A stretch of 64,000 nt of DNA. Source: Fimbriimonadales bacterium. GTDB lineage: Bacteria > Armatimonadota > Fimbriimonadia > Fimbriimonadales > GBS-DC. The notes beneath the pieces were generated by a model. The model did not search any database. It saw only the letters and a list, made by a program, of their open reading frames with translations, and was not told where the DNA came from. The DNA is taken from NCBI GenBank assembly GCA_025998675.1, contig AP024673.1, forward strand, positions 1,391,221-1,455,220, given 5' to 3'. Positions 18,272-27,408 of the stretch are shown one piece after another. Position 1 is the stretch's first letter. Each line of letters starts with the position of its first letter. The position numbers and the translations under genes were made by a program.

Positions 18272-19633
18272 ATGTCGAACATGCCGTCAGTGCGCCTGAT
18301 TACGCTGGGCTGCGCCAAAAACGAGGTGGACTCCGAAGAGATTGCGGGCGTGCTGCAACGCGCGGGCTATCGGCTCGACGCGCAGACCGACGCGCCCGAT
18401 GTGGTGGTGATTAACACCTGCGGGTTCCTCGAATCGGCGCAGCGCGAGGGCATGGCAACAATCCGCGACGCGCTGCGCCTCAAACGGCAGGGCAAAACCC
18501 AGCGCGTGATTGTCGCGGGCTGTATGGTGCAGCGGCTGGGCGAGTCGCTGCAGGAGCAGTTCCCCGAAGTGGACGCATGGGTGGGCGTCGGGCAGATGGC
18601 GCGCTTTGCGGAGATTGTCGATTCCGCCCGCGCTACACGCCAGCCGATTGCCGACATTCAGCCTCCGCACCACCGCTGGGCGGATGTGCCCACGCGCCTG
18701 CGCAGCCGCGCCCCATGGACCGCCTACCTGAAGGTCTCCGAGGGGTGCGACCATAAATGCACTTTCTGCACCATCCCCTCCTTTCGCGGCGCGCATGTGA
18801 GCAAGCCGCTGGAGCGGGTTCTGGAGGAGGCGCGCTGGCTGGCGCACAACGGCGCGAAGGAGATTAACCTCATCGCGCAGGACACCACCCAGTACGGCTA
18901 CGACCTCTACAAGCGGTTCATGCTGCCCACCCTCCTGCGCGAGCTGAACGCGGTGGAGGGCATCGAGTGGATACGCATTCACTACGCCTACCCGTCGCGA
19001 ATCACGGACGCGCTGATTGAGGCGATGGCGTCGCTGCCGAAGGTGGTTCCCTACCTCGATGTGCCGTTGCAGCATGCGGACGGCAGGGTGCTGAAGGCGA
19101 TGCGCCGTCCGGGCGACGATGCGCGCTACCTGCAGATGGTGCGCCGCCTGCGCGAGGCGATGCCCGACATCGCTATCCGCACGACCTTTATCGTGGGCTT
19201 CCCCGGCGAGGACGAGGCGGCGTTCCAGCGGCTGCTGGACTTCCTGCAGGCGGCGCAGCTGGATCGGGTGGGCGCGTTTATGTATTCGCGCGAGAAGGGC
19301 ACGCCCGCCGCCGAGATGCCCGACCAGGTGCCCTTCCGACTCAAGCGCGAGCGATTCGACCGCCTGATGCGCTTTCAGCAACCGATTTCGCTGGCGCGCA
19401 ACCGCCTGTGGGTGGGCAGGACGATGCGCGTGCTGATTGAGGGCTACAGCGCGGACGGCAGGTACGCGATTGGGCGCTCGCATCGCGACGCGCCCGATGT
19501 GGATGGGCTGGTCTATGTGCGCGGCTGCACGGCGTCGCCCGGCGCGTTCGTCGAAGCGCGAATCACCAACGCCGATGTGTATGATGTGTGGGGCGAGGCA
19601 ATCCCATATCAACCGGCGGGTCAGACTGCGTAA
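18272..19633 (+). CDS. rimO: ribosomal protein S12 methylthiotransferase RimO
   Basis: 453 residues from ATG 18272; a TTG at 18263 in frame is the alternative. The N-terminal UPF0004 domain has the first cluster cysteines (TLGCAKN, NTCGF, VAGCM). The radical SAM domain has CDHKCTFCTIP, and the C-terminal TRAM domain covers about the last 65 residues. SEGCDHKCTFC and the YPSRITD and YLDVPLQHAD segments favour RimO over MiaB. The enzyme thiomethylates Asp88 of ribosomal protein S12. It is the last full gene before the capsid cassette. Confidence 0.94.
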   Translation: MSNMPSVRLITLGCAKNEVDSEEIAGVLQRAGYRLDAQTDAPDVVVINTCGFLESAQREGMATIRDALRLKRQGKTQRVIVAGCMVQRLGESLQEQFPEVDAWVGVGQMARFAEIVDSARATRQPIADIQPPHHRWADVPTRLRSRAPWTAYLKVSEGCDHKCTFCTIPSFRGAHVSKPLERVLEEARWLAHNGAKEINLIAQDTTQYGYDLYKRFMLPTLLRELNAVEGIEWIRIHYAYPSRITDALIEAMASLPKVVPYLDVPLQHADGRVLKAMRRPGDDARYLQMVRRLREAMPDIAIRTTFIVGFPGEDEAAFQRLLDFLQAAQLDRVGAFMYSREKGTPAAEMPDQVPFRLKRERFDRLMRFQQPISLARNRLWVGRTMRVLIEGYSADGRYAIGRSHRDAPDVDGLVYVRGCTASPGAFVEARITNADVYDVWGEAIPYQPAGQTA

Positions 19634-19664
19634 ATGACTCGCGCACACTGGTAGAGGCATGTTG

Positions 19665-19726
19665 GTTTGGAGTGCGGAAGCGGAGCTTCCGCGCGGCTGA
19701 AGCTGCGCTTCAGCACTCCATAAATT
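19665..19726 (+). repeat. partial copy A2: central palindrome only
   Basis: A TTTGGAGTGCGGAAGCGGAGC half-site followed by GCTGAAGC...GCTTCAGCACTCCATAAA matches the double-palindrome core of the 160-bp element. The terminal TAAGTGTCTTTGC repeats are missing. It lies between rimO and the capsid cassette. Confidence 0.7.
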
Positions 19727-19834
19727 GCCGCTTCACGAAATAGGACCCGCCGCAAAGAAGGGGGTTATCGATTGTTCGCAAACACCCCGCTATCAGGTTG
19801 ACCCCATGCCGCAATACTGCCCTTTGTATGCGGA

Positions 19835-20617
19835 ATGTCGCGCACGGAGTGGATTTACCGCGATGCGAAACTGCTGGAGACGGGGGTCTATCCCGACAAG
19901 GGCGTCGCCGTCACGGAGGCGCATCTGGAGGCGATTGTACGCGCCTTTCGCGCCCCGGCGCCGATACTGGTGGAGCATCGCCCCTCGCCGTTGCTGCTGG
20001 GGTGGGTGGCGCGTGTGTGGCGGCGTGGGCGCGAGCTGTTCGGCAGGCTGGCGCTGTTCCCCGAAGCGGACGCGCTGCTGCGCCGCCTGCGCCTGCGCGG
20101 GCTGAGCGTCGGGCTGAGCCGCGACCTGCGCCGCCTGCTCGAAGTGTCGCTGACCGCCAGCCCCCGAATTCCCGACGCGCAACTGTTCCACCGTGCGCCA
20201 ACCCAACAGGAGGTGATTCGATTGGACACGACGCAACTGGATACGCCTGAGCCCGAGTCGTATCTGCAGGCGCGTGTGCGCGAGCTGGAAGCCGAGCTGA
20301 AGCGCCGCGACGCCCGCGAACAGATTCAGCAGTGGAGCCTGCGCGGGCAACTGCCCCCTGCCCTTGCGCCGCTGGCGGAGGCGATTCTGATGCAGGGCGA
20401 CGCGCCCGTGCAGTTCAGCGGCGAGACAACCTCCGTCGCCGAGCTGTTCCGCCGATTTGTCGATAGCCTGCCGCCGCAGAACCTGCTGACCGAGCTTGCC
20501 CCGACGCCTGAGAGCGAGCCGCCCGCGTTCAGCGCAGACGCGCTCTCGTTCCTGCAGCAGGCGTTCCCCGACCTGAACCCCGCCGAGATTCTGCACACTA
20601 TGAAGGAGGCGCGTTGA
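19835..20617 (+). CDS. Mu gpI-like head maturation protease/scaffold
   Basis: 260 residues. The first 130 resemble the Mu I-type prohead protease: an EHRPSPLLLGWVARVWRRG strand, then FGRLALFPEADALL, a LRGLSVGLSRDLR stretch and the typical LEVSLTASPRIPDAQLF. The second half is acidic and helical (VRELEAELKRRDAREQIQQW), as expected of a fused scaffold. This protease type cleaves the scaffold during prohead assembly. The ATG at 19835 has no clear Shine-Dalgarno. It begins a tight three-gene operon with the decoration and major capsid genes. No portal, terminase or tail gene is nearby. Confidence 0.72.
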   Translation: MSRTEWIYRDAKLLETGVYPDKGVAVTEAHLEAIVRAFRAPAPILVEHRPSPLLLGWVARVWRRGRELFGRLALFPEADALLRRLRLRGLSVGLSRDLRRLLEVSLTASPRIPDAQLFHRAPTQQEVIRLDTTQLDTPEPESYLQARVRELEAELKRRDAREQIQQWSLRGQLPPALAPLAEAILMQGDAPVQFSGETTSVAELFRRFVDSLPPQNLLTELAPTPESEPPAFSADALSFLQQAFPDLNPAEILHTMKEAR

Positions 20618-20618
20618 G

Positions 20619-21032
20619 ATGCCCGCACTGAGCCAACCCTATGAAACGCATGAGCGCGAAGGGCTGATTGTCGCCTACCCCGTGAAGGCGAACGCGAAAA
20701 TCTGGAAAGGCGCGCTGGTGTGCGTCGACAGCACGGGCTACCTCATCCCCGCGAGCGATACGGCGAACCTGCGCTTTGTGGGCGTCGCCTTCGAAAGCGT
20801 GGACAACACCGGCGGCGCGAACGGCGCGAAACGCTGCCGCGTGGTCAAGCGAGGCGCCTTCGTCTACAACCGCGCAGGCAGCTACACCCAGGCGGACATC
20901 GGGACGACCGTGCGCGCCATCAGCGACAACGAGGTCGCCAAAACCAGTACCAACAACATCCTCGTGGGCACGGTGGTCGAGCTGCTGGACGGCAACCGCG
21001 TGCGAATCCGAATCGACAACCATACCGTTTAG
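20619..21032 (+). CDS. phage head decoration / DUF2190-like protein
   Basis: 137 residues, beta-rich, with the pattern of capsid-decorating proteins: VKANAKIWKGALVCVDSTGY, then FVGVAFESVDNTGGANG, RCRVVKRGAFVYN, and NILVGTVVEL near the C-terminus. It starts one base after the protease stop, with AAGGAGG 10 nt upstream. It lies between protease and major capsid protein, the order seen in Mu-like head modules. Confidence 0.72.
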   Translation: MPALSQPYETHEREGLIVAYPVKANAKIWKGALVCVDSTGYLIPASDTANLRFVGVAFESVDNTGGANGAKRCRVVKRGAFVYNRAGSYTQADIGTTVRAISDNEVAKTSTNNILVGTVVELLDGNRVRIRIDNHTV

Positions 21033-21045
21033 GAGGTGAGCCGAG

Positions 21046-21975
21046 ATGCCGCTGGTACGCAGTGATTTGCTGTCGCTGGTGGAGGCGGGACTGCGAACCG
21101 AGTTCTTCCGCGCCTACCGCCAGCTGGACGAGGCGAGCATCACGCCGCAGATAGCCACGATTGTGCGCACGAACCTGCCCGTGCAGAAGTACGGCTGGCT
21201 GGGGAGCGCGCCCCAGATGCGCGAATTCGTCGACGAGCGACAACCTGCCGGGCTGGGCGTGTACGAATACGCCATCAGCGATCAGGTGTGGGAAGCATCC
21301 ATCGCCGTCGAGCGACGCGCCCTCGAAGACGAACAGTACGAGATGATCCGCATGCGCGTGCGCGACCTCGCGCGGGAAGCCGTGCGCCATAAGGAGCAGC
21401 TGGTGATCGACGCCCTGCTGCGCGGCGCGGTGGACGGGCGCTGCTACGACGGGCAGCTGCTGTTCGATACCGACCATCAGGAGGGCGACAGCGGGCTGCA
21501 GAGCAACCTGTATAGCGGCGCGCTTTCTACCGCCAACCTGCAGGCGGCGATGGCGCAGATGATGCAGTTCAAAGACGACCGCGGGCGACCAATGGGCATT
21601 ATGCCCGATACGCTGCTGGTCGGACCGAAACTGCAGTGGCTGGCGATGGAGCTGCTCGAATCGCCGATTGTGGTGCAGGCGAACACAACGGGCAACTACA
21701 CGCCCTATCGGAATGTGATGCAGGGCAAGTTGCGCCTCATTGTGTCGCACTACATCACGGGCGCGCACGAGAACAAATGGTTCCTGCTGGACACCTCGCG
21801 GGCGATGCGCGCGGTCGTGCTGCAGGAGCGGCGCGATGTGTCGCTGGAGTTCGCCGCGCTCGATAAGCCCGACAGCGAGCAGGTGTTCATGCGCGATCGG
21901 GTGCTGTACGGCGCGCGCGCCCGCTACGGCGTCGGCTACGGACTGTGGCAGACCGCCCTGATGGGCACGGGCTAA
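21046..21975 (+). CDS. Mu gpT-like major capsid protein
   Basis: 309 residues, about the length of Mu gpT (305). Family features are ATIVRTNLPVQKYGWLGSAP, REFVDERQPAGL, the EASIAVERRALEDEQYEMI helix, CYDGQLLFDTDHQEGDSG and the late PDTLLVGPKLQWLAMELL. AGGAGGTGA lies upstream of the ATG. The fold expected is HK97. It is complete and without frameshift, so the cassette is not obviously decaying. What follows is a degenerate repeat and then an unrelated Uma2 gene. Confidence 0.85.
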   Translation: MPLVRSDLLSLVEAGLRTEFFRAYRQLDEASITPQIATIVRTNLPVQKYGWLGSAPQMREFVDERQPAGLGVYEYAISDQVWEASIAVERRALEDEQYEMIRMRVRDLAREAVRHKEQLVIDALLRGAVDGRCYDGQLLFDTDHQEGDSGLQSNLYSGALSTANLQAAMAQMMQFKDDRGRPMGIMPDTLLVGPKLQWLAMELLESPIVVQANTTGNYTPYRNVMQGKLRLIVSHYITGAHENKWFLLDTSRAMRAVVLQERRDVSLEFAALDKPDSEQVFMRDRVLYGARARYGVGYGLWQTALMGTG

Positions 21976-21989
21976 GTGCCTTTGCGCTA

Positions 21990-22113
21990 AGAGTACAATA
22001 GAAGCGCCGCTCCCCTCTCCCGCCGCGCGGGAGAGGGGCTGGGGGTGAGGGCTACAGGGCGCTTGGCTCTTACCGCAGGCGCACGCGGATTACGAAATTA
22101 CGCTGAGCGGTAT
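21990..22113. repeat. degraded family-B palindromic repeat B1
   Basis: A hairpin CTCCCCTCTCCC...GGGAGAGGGG is followed by GGCTGGGGGTGAGGGCTACA, then GCGCACGCGGATTACGAAAT and GCTGAGCGGTAT. The same hairpin half, the GGGCTACAGGGCGC stretch and the ending recur at 52,233-52,455. The left terminus could not be found. It fills most of the gap after the capsid genes. Confidence 0.6.
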
Positions 22114-22163
22114 CCCCCCACGCGCCGTGCAAACCATCAGGTATCCTCTACGCGGGTGATGGC

Positions 22164-22790
22164 ATGAAGACCCCTTCGCAAACCCTGACGCCAATAACGA
22201 TGAGCGTGGACGAGTTCCTCCGCTGGGAGGATGAAGATGTCCACGCGGAGCTGGTCGGCAACCAGGTGAGGTTCCAAATGCCCGTCTCACGCATACACCA
22301 GGACTGCAATAGCTTTTTGATGACGGTGGTCAAGCTCTGGGTCGAACGCCACGCGCCGGGCAGCGTCGTGTACCACCCGCCGTTTGCGGTGAAGCTGACC
22401 CTGCCCAGCGGCGAGCAGCAGGTACGCGAGCCAGACCTGCTGGTAATTCTGCCCGAACATATCGAGCGGCTCCAGCGCACTTACTGCGACGGCGCGCCCG
22501 ATCTGGTGGTGGAGATTGTGAGCAAGGAGAGTCGACGCATCGATCGGGGCGAGAAGTTTCAGGTGTACGCGGCGGCGGGCGTGCCCGAATACTGGGTGAT
22601 AGACCCGGAGCGCACCCATGCGGAGTTCGCGCAACTGGGCGCAGACGGCGCGTATCAGATTGCCTTCGCAGGCGATTCAGGCGTCTACACCAGCCGCGTG
22701 CTGGACGGGTTCTGGCTGCGCGTGGAATGGCTCTGGCGGCAGCCGCCCGTGTGGGAAGTTCTGAAGGCGTGGGGCTGGGTGAACCCCTGA
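22164..22790 (+). CDS. Uma2 family endonuclease-fold protein
   Basis: 208 residues of the Uma2 (DUF820) PD-(D/E)XK family. Visible are MSVDEFLRWEDED, VRFQMPVSRIHQ, the putative active-site strands EPDLLVIL and APDLVVEIVSKES, then KFQVYAAAGVPEYWVIDPE. These are small restriction-endonuclease-fold proteins that multiply in cyanobacteria, Chloroflexi and similar genomes; their biological role is unclear. It stands alone between a repeat and a propeller gene. Confidence 0.9.
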   Translation: MKTPSQTLTPITMSVDEFLRWEDEDVHAELVGNQVRFQMPVSRIHQDCNSFLMTVVKLWVERHAPGSVVYHPPFAVKLTLPSGEQQVREPDLLVILPEHIERLQRTYCDGAPDLVVEIVSKESRRIDRGEKFQVYAAAGVPEYWVIDPERTHAEFAQLGADGAYQIAFAGDSGVYTSRVLDGFWLRVEWLWRQPPVWEVLKAWGWVNP

Positions 22791-22859
22791 CAATCGCCCC
22801 TGTCGCTCACAGGCAAATCGATGTCGCGTGCGAGGCAATCTCCGCGCACGCGCGTCGGC

Positions 22860-22865
22860 TATACT
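22860..22865 (+). promoter_or_regulatory. probable -10 element of leaderless propeller gene
   Basis: TATACT lies 9 nt before ATG 22875, and no Shine-Dalgarno sequence is seen. Confidence 0.5.
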
Positions 22866-22874
22866 TAACCCGCT

Positions 22875-23888
22875 ATGTGTGGCATTCATCTATCGCTGGG
22901 GCAACCGACTCAGGAGCCTGTGTTGCACGACCCGCGTGAGACCCACCTGCGCAATGTGCGCCAGCTCACCTTCGGCGGCGAGAACGCGGAGGCGTACTTC
23001 TCCTTCGATGGCAAAAAGCTCATTTTTCAAAGCACGCGCCCGCCCTTCACGGCAGACCAGATGTTCACCATGAACATCGACGGCTCCGATGTGCGCCTCG
23101 TCTCGACGGGCAAGGGGCGTTGCACCTGCGGGTTCTGGTCGCCCGACGGCAAAAAGATTCTCTACAGCTCGACGGACTGGTACAGCGCGGAGCCGCCGCC
23201 CCCGCCCGACCGCTCGCAGGGGTATGTGTGGGGGCTGTTCCCCTATCGCCTGTTTCTGGCGAACGCCGACGGTAGCGAGCGCGTCGCCCTCACCGACGGC
23301 GACGACTATAACGCCGAAGCCTCGTTCCACCCCAGCGGCAATCGCGTGCTGTTTACCACCACGCGCTGGGGCAACATCGACCTTGCAGAGCTTGACCTGC
23401 GCACCAAACGAATCAAACGCCTGACCACCGAAATCGGCTATAACGGCGGACCGTTCTACTCGTGGGACGGCAGGTTCATCGTCTACCGAGCGTATCATCC
23501 CAAAACCGACGAAGAGATCAAAGAGTTCCAGGACCTGCTGCGCAAGCGGCTGGTGCGCCCCAGCAAGTTAGAACTGTGGGTGATGACCGCCGACGGCAGG
23601 CGCAAACAGAAAATCAGCAACCTTGGGCAGGCAAACTTCGCACCGTTTATGCACCCCAGCAACCGTAAAATCATCTTCTCCAGCAATCACCACGACCCGC
23701 GCGGACGCGAGTTTGACCTGTTCCTCATCAATCGCGACGGCACGGGCGTGGAGCAAATCACCTACACAGGCGATTTCGACGGCTTCCCGATGTTCTCGCG
23801 CGACGGCAAAAAACTCGTGTGGGCGTCCAACCGCACCGCCAAAGCCCGCGGCGAAACGAATATCTACATCGCGGACTGGGTGGAATAA
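22875..23888 (+). CDS. TolB-like beta-propeller (PD40 repeat) protein
   Basis: 337 residues. At least five PD40 strands are visible: AYFSFDGKKLIFQSTR, FWSPDGKKILYSSTD, ASFHPSGNRVLFTTTRW, FYSWDGRFIVYRAY and PMFSRDGKKLVWASNR. No signal peptide is present, so the protein seems cytoplasmic, unlike TolB itself. Similar proteins occur as stand-alone propellers in many bacteria. Function is not known. Confidence 0.85.
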   Translation: MCGIHLSLGQPTQEPVLHDPRETHLRNVRQLTFGGENAEAYFSFDGKKLIFQSTRPPFTADQMFTMNIDGSDVRLVSTGKGRCTCGFWSPDGKKILYSSTDWYSAEPPPPPDRSQGYVWGLFPYRLFLANADGSERVALTDGDDYNAEASFHPSGNRVLFTTTRWGNIDLAELDLRTKRIKRLTTEIGYNGGPFYSWDGRFIVYRAYHPKTDEEIKEFQDLLRKRLVRPSKLELWVMTADGRRKQKISNLGQANFAPFMHPSNRKIIFSSNHHDPRGREFDLFLINRDGTGVEQITYTGDFDGFPMFSRDGKKLVWASNRTAKARGETNIYIADWVE

Positions 23889-23957
23889 CAGACGCACTGC
23901 GCTCGAAGTAGCAGGAATCGGCGAACCTCCGAAGTACCATGAAAACGGAGGTTCGCG

Positions 23958-24584
23958 ATGCCCTCAGAACATAACTGGCGTCAGTGGCTTTTGAGCTACG
24001 CGCGCCGACGGTGTCGCTGCGATGACGACGCCCACGATCTGGTGCAGGAAACGTTGATTGCGTTCTTTGTCAAGCATCAAAGGCAAATGCCGTGGGAGTG
24101 GCCGGACTGCGCCGAGGCGCAACGCCACGCCCTACGCCTACTGCGAGACAAACACGCCGAAAGTTGTCGCCGTCAACACGCCGCATGCAGCTACGAGGAA
24201 CTTGCCGTCGACCTGCCTGATACTCGTGAAACGGAGCAGACCCTGTACGAACGGCTACACTGCACACTTTTGCTGACGCGCCTTGCGACGCGCCTGTCTC
24301 CACGCCAGCAAGCCGTGCTGAAGCTTCTTTGTGAAGGCTACGAACTACACGAAATCGCCGCGCAGTTGGGCGTCTCGCTCGGCGCAGTCAAGCGCTATGT
24401 TCACCTGATTCGTCAAAAAGCCGCCGAATTGCGCGACTCCGATGCAACCTTTTGCCCTGCCTCTGTCGGATGTATTAACGGCACAACGCCAACTGGAGGG
24501 ATGAACCATGAAACGATGGATGAGTGGAACAGGGCGATGGCTGATGATGGTTCGAAGGGCTCTGAATACGCGGGGGGGGGGTAA
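23958..24584 (+). CDS. ECF-type RNA polymerase sigma factor
   Basis: 208 residues. The region-2 helix has DDDAHDLVQETLIAFF (the DLVQE pattern of sigma-70 region 2.2). Region 4 carries LSPRQQAVLKLLCEGYELHE, then IAAQLGVSLGAVKRYV, a clear HTH. GGAGG lies upstream of ATG 23958. The last 26 codons overlap the next gene in another frame and end inside a run of ten G. No anti-sigma gene is recognisable. It probably controls the adjoining secreted-protein genes, which is an inference from position. Confidence 0.85.
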   Translation: MPSEHNWRQWLLSYARRRCRCDDDAHDLVQETLIAFFVKHQRQMPWEWPDCAEAQRHALRLLRDKHAESCRRQHAACSYEELAVDLPDTRETEQTLYERLHCTLLLTRLATRLSPRQQAVLKLLCEGYELHEIAAQLGVSLGAVKRYVHLIRQKAAELRDSDATFCPASVGCINGTTPTGGMNHETMDEWNRAMADDGSKGSEYAGGG

Positions 24585-27408
24585 ACTCTCAACCGCCCTG
24601 CGTCTGAGTGCGTGCGCAACCACGATGAGCGTTTTGGCGGCTTTTGCACAAGCGCCAAACTGTACACTGATAACGGTTCCTGATACTGACGAGTGGCGCG
24701 ACTGGAAAGTGGAGAGTATTGCGGGCGTGACAGACGAAGGAGTGGCAGCGGGCACATTGGTCTATACGGGCAACGACACGAATGTCCGAGTTCGAAAGCG
24801 CATTTTCCGCTGGAACCGCGCCGACGAACGAATAACTATTTTTGACCCTCCTGTGAACGACAACGAGGCAAACTTGGTGACAGGCGTGGAAGCGTTGGAT
24901 TTCAGTGTAGACGGCACAGCAATCGCAGGGCGTATCACTTATCAAGGGCGTCCCTCAGCGGCGTTTGTGTTTCGAGGAGGCTTGGGCTACCGCATCCTGA
25001 AACAGCGGCGTGCGCTAGGACAAACCACGACTGGTCTTGCGCTATCAGGGCGTGCGGTAGGGTACAAGGGATACCATCTTGCAGTGCAGCCTTCAAACGA
25101 CTCAGCGTTTGTAGTTCCTGATCCGTTCGGCGGTTCGTCATCGCTGAATCTCCGATGTGGGATGTCTCTACCTGAACGGATTCCTGTTCGTGTGCAACGC
25201 TGCACTTGGAGTCCACTACAAGGGCAAAATGAAATTGCTGAGCCTGACCCCACTGATGATATCGACGACACGCTGGAGTTTATGTGGATTGACGAACAGG
25301 GGACAGTCTCTGCTTTCATCTTGCGTGGGCGCGACCTATTCGGTCCTGGTTGGATACCGCCGTGGTCGGGTGGAGGAGACCAGAATGTTCGTGGGAATGA
25401 ACGTTTCCACGTAATGGACATTAGCCCTGACGGAAGTATGGTAGTCGGCTCGATGGAGGTATTGCGAGGAGGGTGCTATATCACTTCCTCTGGGTATGTC
25501 TTCCAGCTGGATCGGGGAGAATACGTGATGAAGGCGGAGCGTCTGGTTGTAGGGTTTCCTGACTACGGCGGCTACGCCTACTTGGCGGAGTTCAAACCGT
25601 TCTTTGAGGAACAGCCCATACGCGGGCGAGCCACCTGCATGGCGGGTTACTACTGGGGTAATTACGACTGGACGGACGATGACATGTGTAACGCTAACAA
25701 CTGCCGCGTAGTTGCAGGTGTTTTGCACCCATATGGCGGTCGATCGGGACGCGCTTTTACTTGGTATAGCTGGGGAACAGGCGATAACAATGCCGACTAT
25801 TGGCATTTCTTTGCTAACGGTCACCATTCGGAAGTCGACCCGGTGCAAGTGAGTAAAGTCTCAGGTGTATCAGCTGATGAGTCGTTGCTGCTACTGGGGC
25901 ATCGGCGGTATCAGCCTTCCACACAGGGTTACACGGGATATTGGTACTACTTAGACTGGCACGATTTATGGAATCCTTTGCCTGCGCCCTCGAAATGCGT
26001 GGATACCTTCGCTATGTCGCCTTCAGGCAGATTTGCTGCTGTGAAATATGAAGACGGGCAATGTCTTTCGGGGGCGGCAGTTATTGATATCAGCTTAGGG
26101 CTGCTCAACGGCGATGAAGAACCCGATGAGGTCAAAGTCGTTTATCGCAATCTTGATCGCCCAGAAGAGTTAGGCGCGTCCTATCCATACGTAGGGGAAC
26201 GAGTGGAATTACGACTCTTCTTGCGATATGGCAGTCTCTGGTACACAAAGGACTGTTCAATTAGCGAAGTGTTGCGTAGTCGCTGGTTTGAAAATGGAAG
26301 CATACCTGCTTCCGGAGGGGCAGGAGAGTACTATGAGTTGAGTCCATCAATCAGCGAATACGAGAAAATTTGGTACCCCAGATACATCGCCCTCCTCGAC
26401 AATCGCAGATCGAGACCTCTTTCTATTACATGGTACTCTGGGCATCATTCAGTTGATATCGAGACAGAACTAACACTATTCTGTAGCACTCCTTGTAGAG
26501 CGAATGTTGGTGGACGTCCTAAGGTCGTCGGTTGGAAGCGATATTTCTGGTATCCGTGGTTTCGTGTTGAGGCTCTTAATCAATATGCATTCACGCTGCG
26601 CGCGGGACATTTCGACACTTTTTCCAACCCCGATAACGATTACGAATTCGACGAAATACTTTTTTGCCCTGAATTGTGTGTCCCAGGAACGGTTCGCATC
26701 CATGCACGAGTAGACAATTCGTATAATCCAGGAGATCCACTCAGGCGTGTATATTTCAGCAGTGCTCCTACTCCCGGCGGCTATCGTCCTCCCAGTCAGG
26801 ACGATGATTCCACAGACGAGTCGCGCTGGAGTCAGAACTGCGATGAACCTGATGAGTTAGCTGTCCGTATTTCTGTGCGTGCAAGAACGGGTAATGCTTT
26901 TGTTGACTGGGCATCTGCCTTCCTAAACATACCTTACGAGTACGGAGGGCAAGGCTTTGGCGCAAGAGCGGACAACAAGTTTGATAGCTCTGTCGAGGCG
27001 AGATATTCTCTTAACTCTTGTGGGGCTACCCATCGGGGGTTAGAGAACTACGGAATTGATTGTAGTGGGTTAGTAGTTTCTGCGTACAACTTGGCAGGCT
27101 ATTACACGCCAGATATGCGAGCCTCGTCGTTTATCACTAGTCCTCTTTTTGATGCTGTTGCTCTGAGAGACATCCGCTTAGGAGACATACTTGCTTCTGC
27201 GAACCACGTTATGATCGTTTACAAAGTGCATCAAATAGAAGGTAGCACAGTAAGGGCGACCGTTCTCGATGCTGCGGGTGCGCCCGCGCATCGTGTAAGG
27301 TTGCTTCGATGCACTCTAAGTGGCAATCCCGATGCTGATGCAGTAAGAATATTATTAGATGGTGACGAGCATATCCAATCCACCTTCTACATTCGCAGGA
27401 GGAGATAA
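24508..27408 (+). CDS. large secreted protein with C-terminal NlpC/P60-like domain
   Basis: 966 residues. ATG 24508 has GGAGGG 7 nt upstream; 21 codons later the frame crosses the G10 tract, and the signal peptide (LRLSACATTMSVLAAFAQA) follows. The first 500 residues have HAF-like spacing (VAAGTLVY, SVDGTAIAGRI, SPDGSMVVGSM). The last 170 residues look like an NlpC/P60 or CHAP-like cysteine peptidase: a YGIDCSGLVVSAYN segment with the candidate catalytic Cys, and GDILASANHVMIVY with the candidate His. This would cleave peptidoglycan or peptide amides outside the cell. Base composition is visibly more AT-rich than the neighbours from about 25,800 on, a sign of transfer. Confidence 0.75.
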   Translation: MKRWMSGTGRWLMMVRRALNTRGGGKLSTALRLSACATTMSVLAAFAQAPNCTLITVPDTDEWRDWKVESIAGVTDEGVAAGTLVYTGNDTNVRVRKRIFRWNRADERITIFDPPVNDNEANLVTGVEALDFSVDGTAIAGRITYQGRPSAAFVFRGGLGYRILKQRRALGQTTTGLALSGRAVGYKGYHLAVQPSNDSAFVVPDPFGGSSSLNLRCGMSLPERIPVRVQRCTWSPLQGQNEIAEPDPTDDIDDTLEFMWIDEQGTVSAFILRGRDLFGPGWIPPWSGGGDQNVRGNERFHVMDISPDGSMVVGSMEVLRGGCYITSSGYVFQLDRGEYVMKAERLVVGFPDYGGYAYLAEFKPFFEEQPIRGRATCMAGYYWGNYDWTDDDMCNANNCRVVAGVLHPYGGRSGRAFTWYSWGTGDNNADYWHFFANGHHSEVDPVQVSKVSGVSADESLLLLGHRRYQPSTQGYTGYWYYLDWHDLWNPLPAPSKCVDTFAMSPSGRFAAVKYEDGQCLSGAAVIDISLGLLNGDEEPDEVKVVYRNLDRPEELGASYPYVGERVELRLFLRYGSLWYTKDCSISEVLRSRWFENGSIPASGGAGEYYELSPSISEYEKIWYPRYIALLDNRRSRPLSITWYSGHHSVDIETELTLFCSTPCRANVGGRPKVVGWKRYFWYPWFRVEALNQYAFTLRAGHFDTFSNPDNDYEFDEILFCPELCVPGTVRIHARVDNSYNPGDPLRRVYFSSAPTPGGYRPPSQDDDSTDESRWSQNCDEPDELAVRISVRARTGNAFVDWASAFLNIPYEYGGQGFGARADNKFDSSVEARYSLNSCGATHRGLENYGIDCSGLVVSAYNLAGYYTPDMRASSFITSPLFDAVALRDIRLGDILASANHVMIVYKVHQIEGSTVRATVLDAAGAPAHRVRLLRCTLSGNPDADAVRILLDGDEHIQSTFYIRRRR
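24572..24581 (+). repeat. G10 homopolymer in sigma / secreted-protein overlap
   Basis: Ten consecutive G. The sigma frame reads GGG codons and stops at TAA immediately after. The secreted-protein frame passes through before its signal peptide. Loss or gain of one or two G would change which frame is open past the tract. Confidence 0.8.

Noticed and set aside
19835-22790. Complete prophage
   Set aside because: Only three head genes are present; the next gene is an Uma2 protein unrelated to phages.
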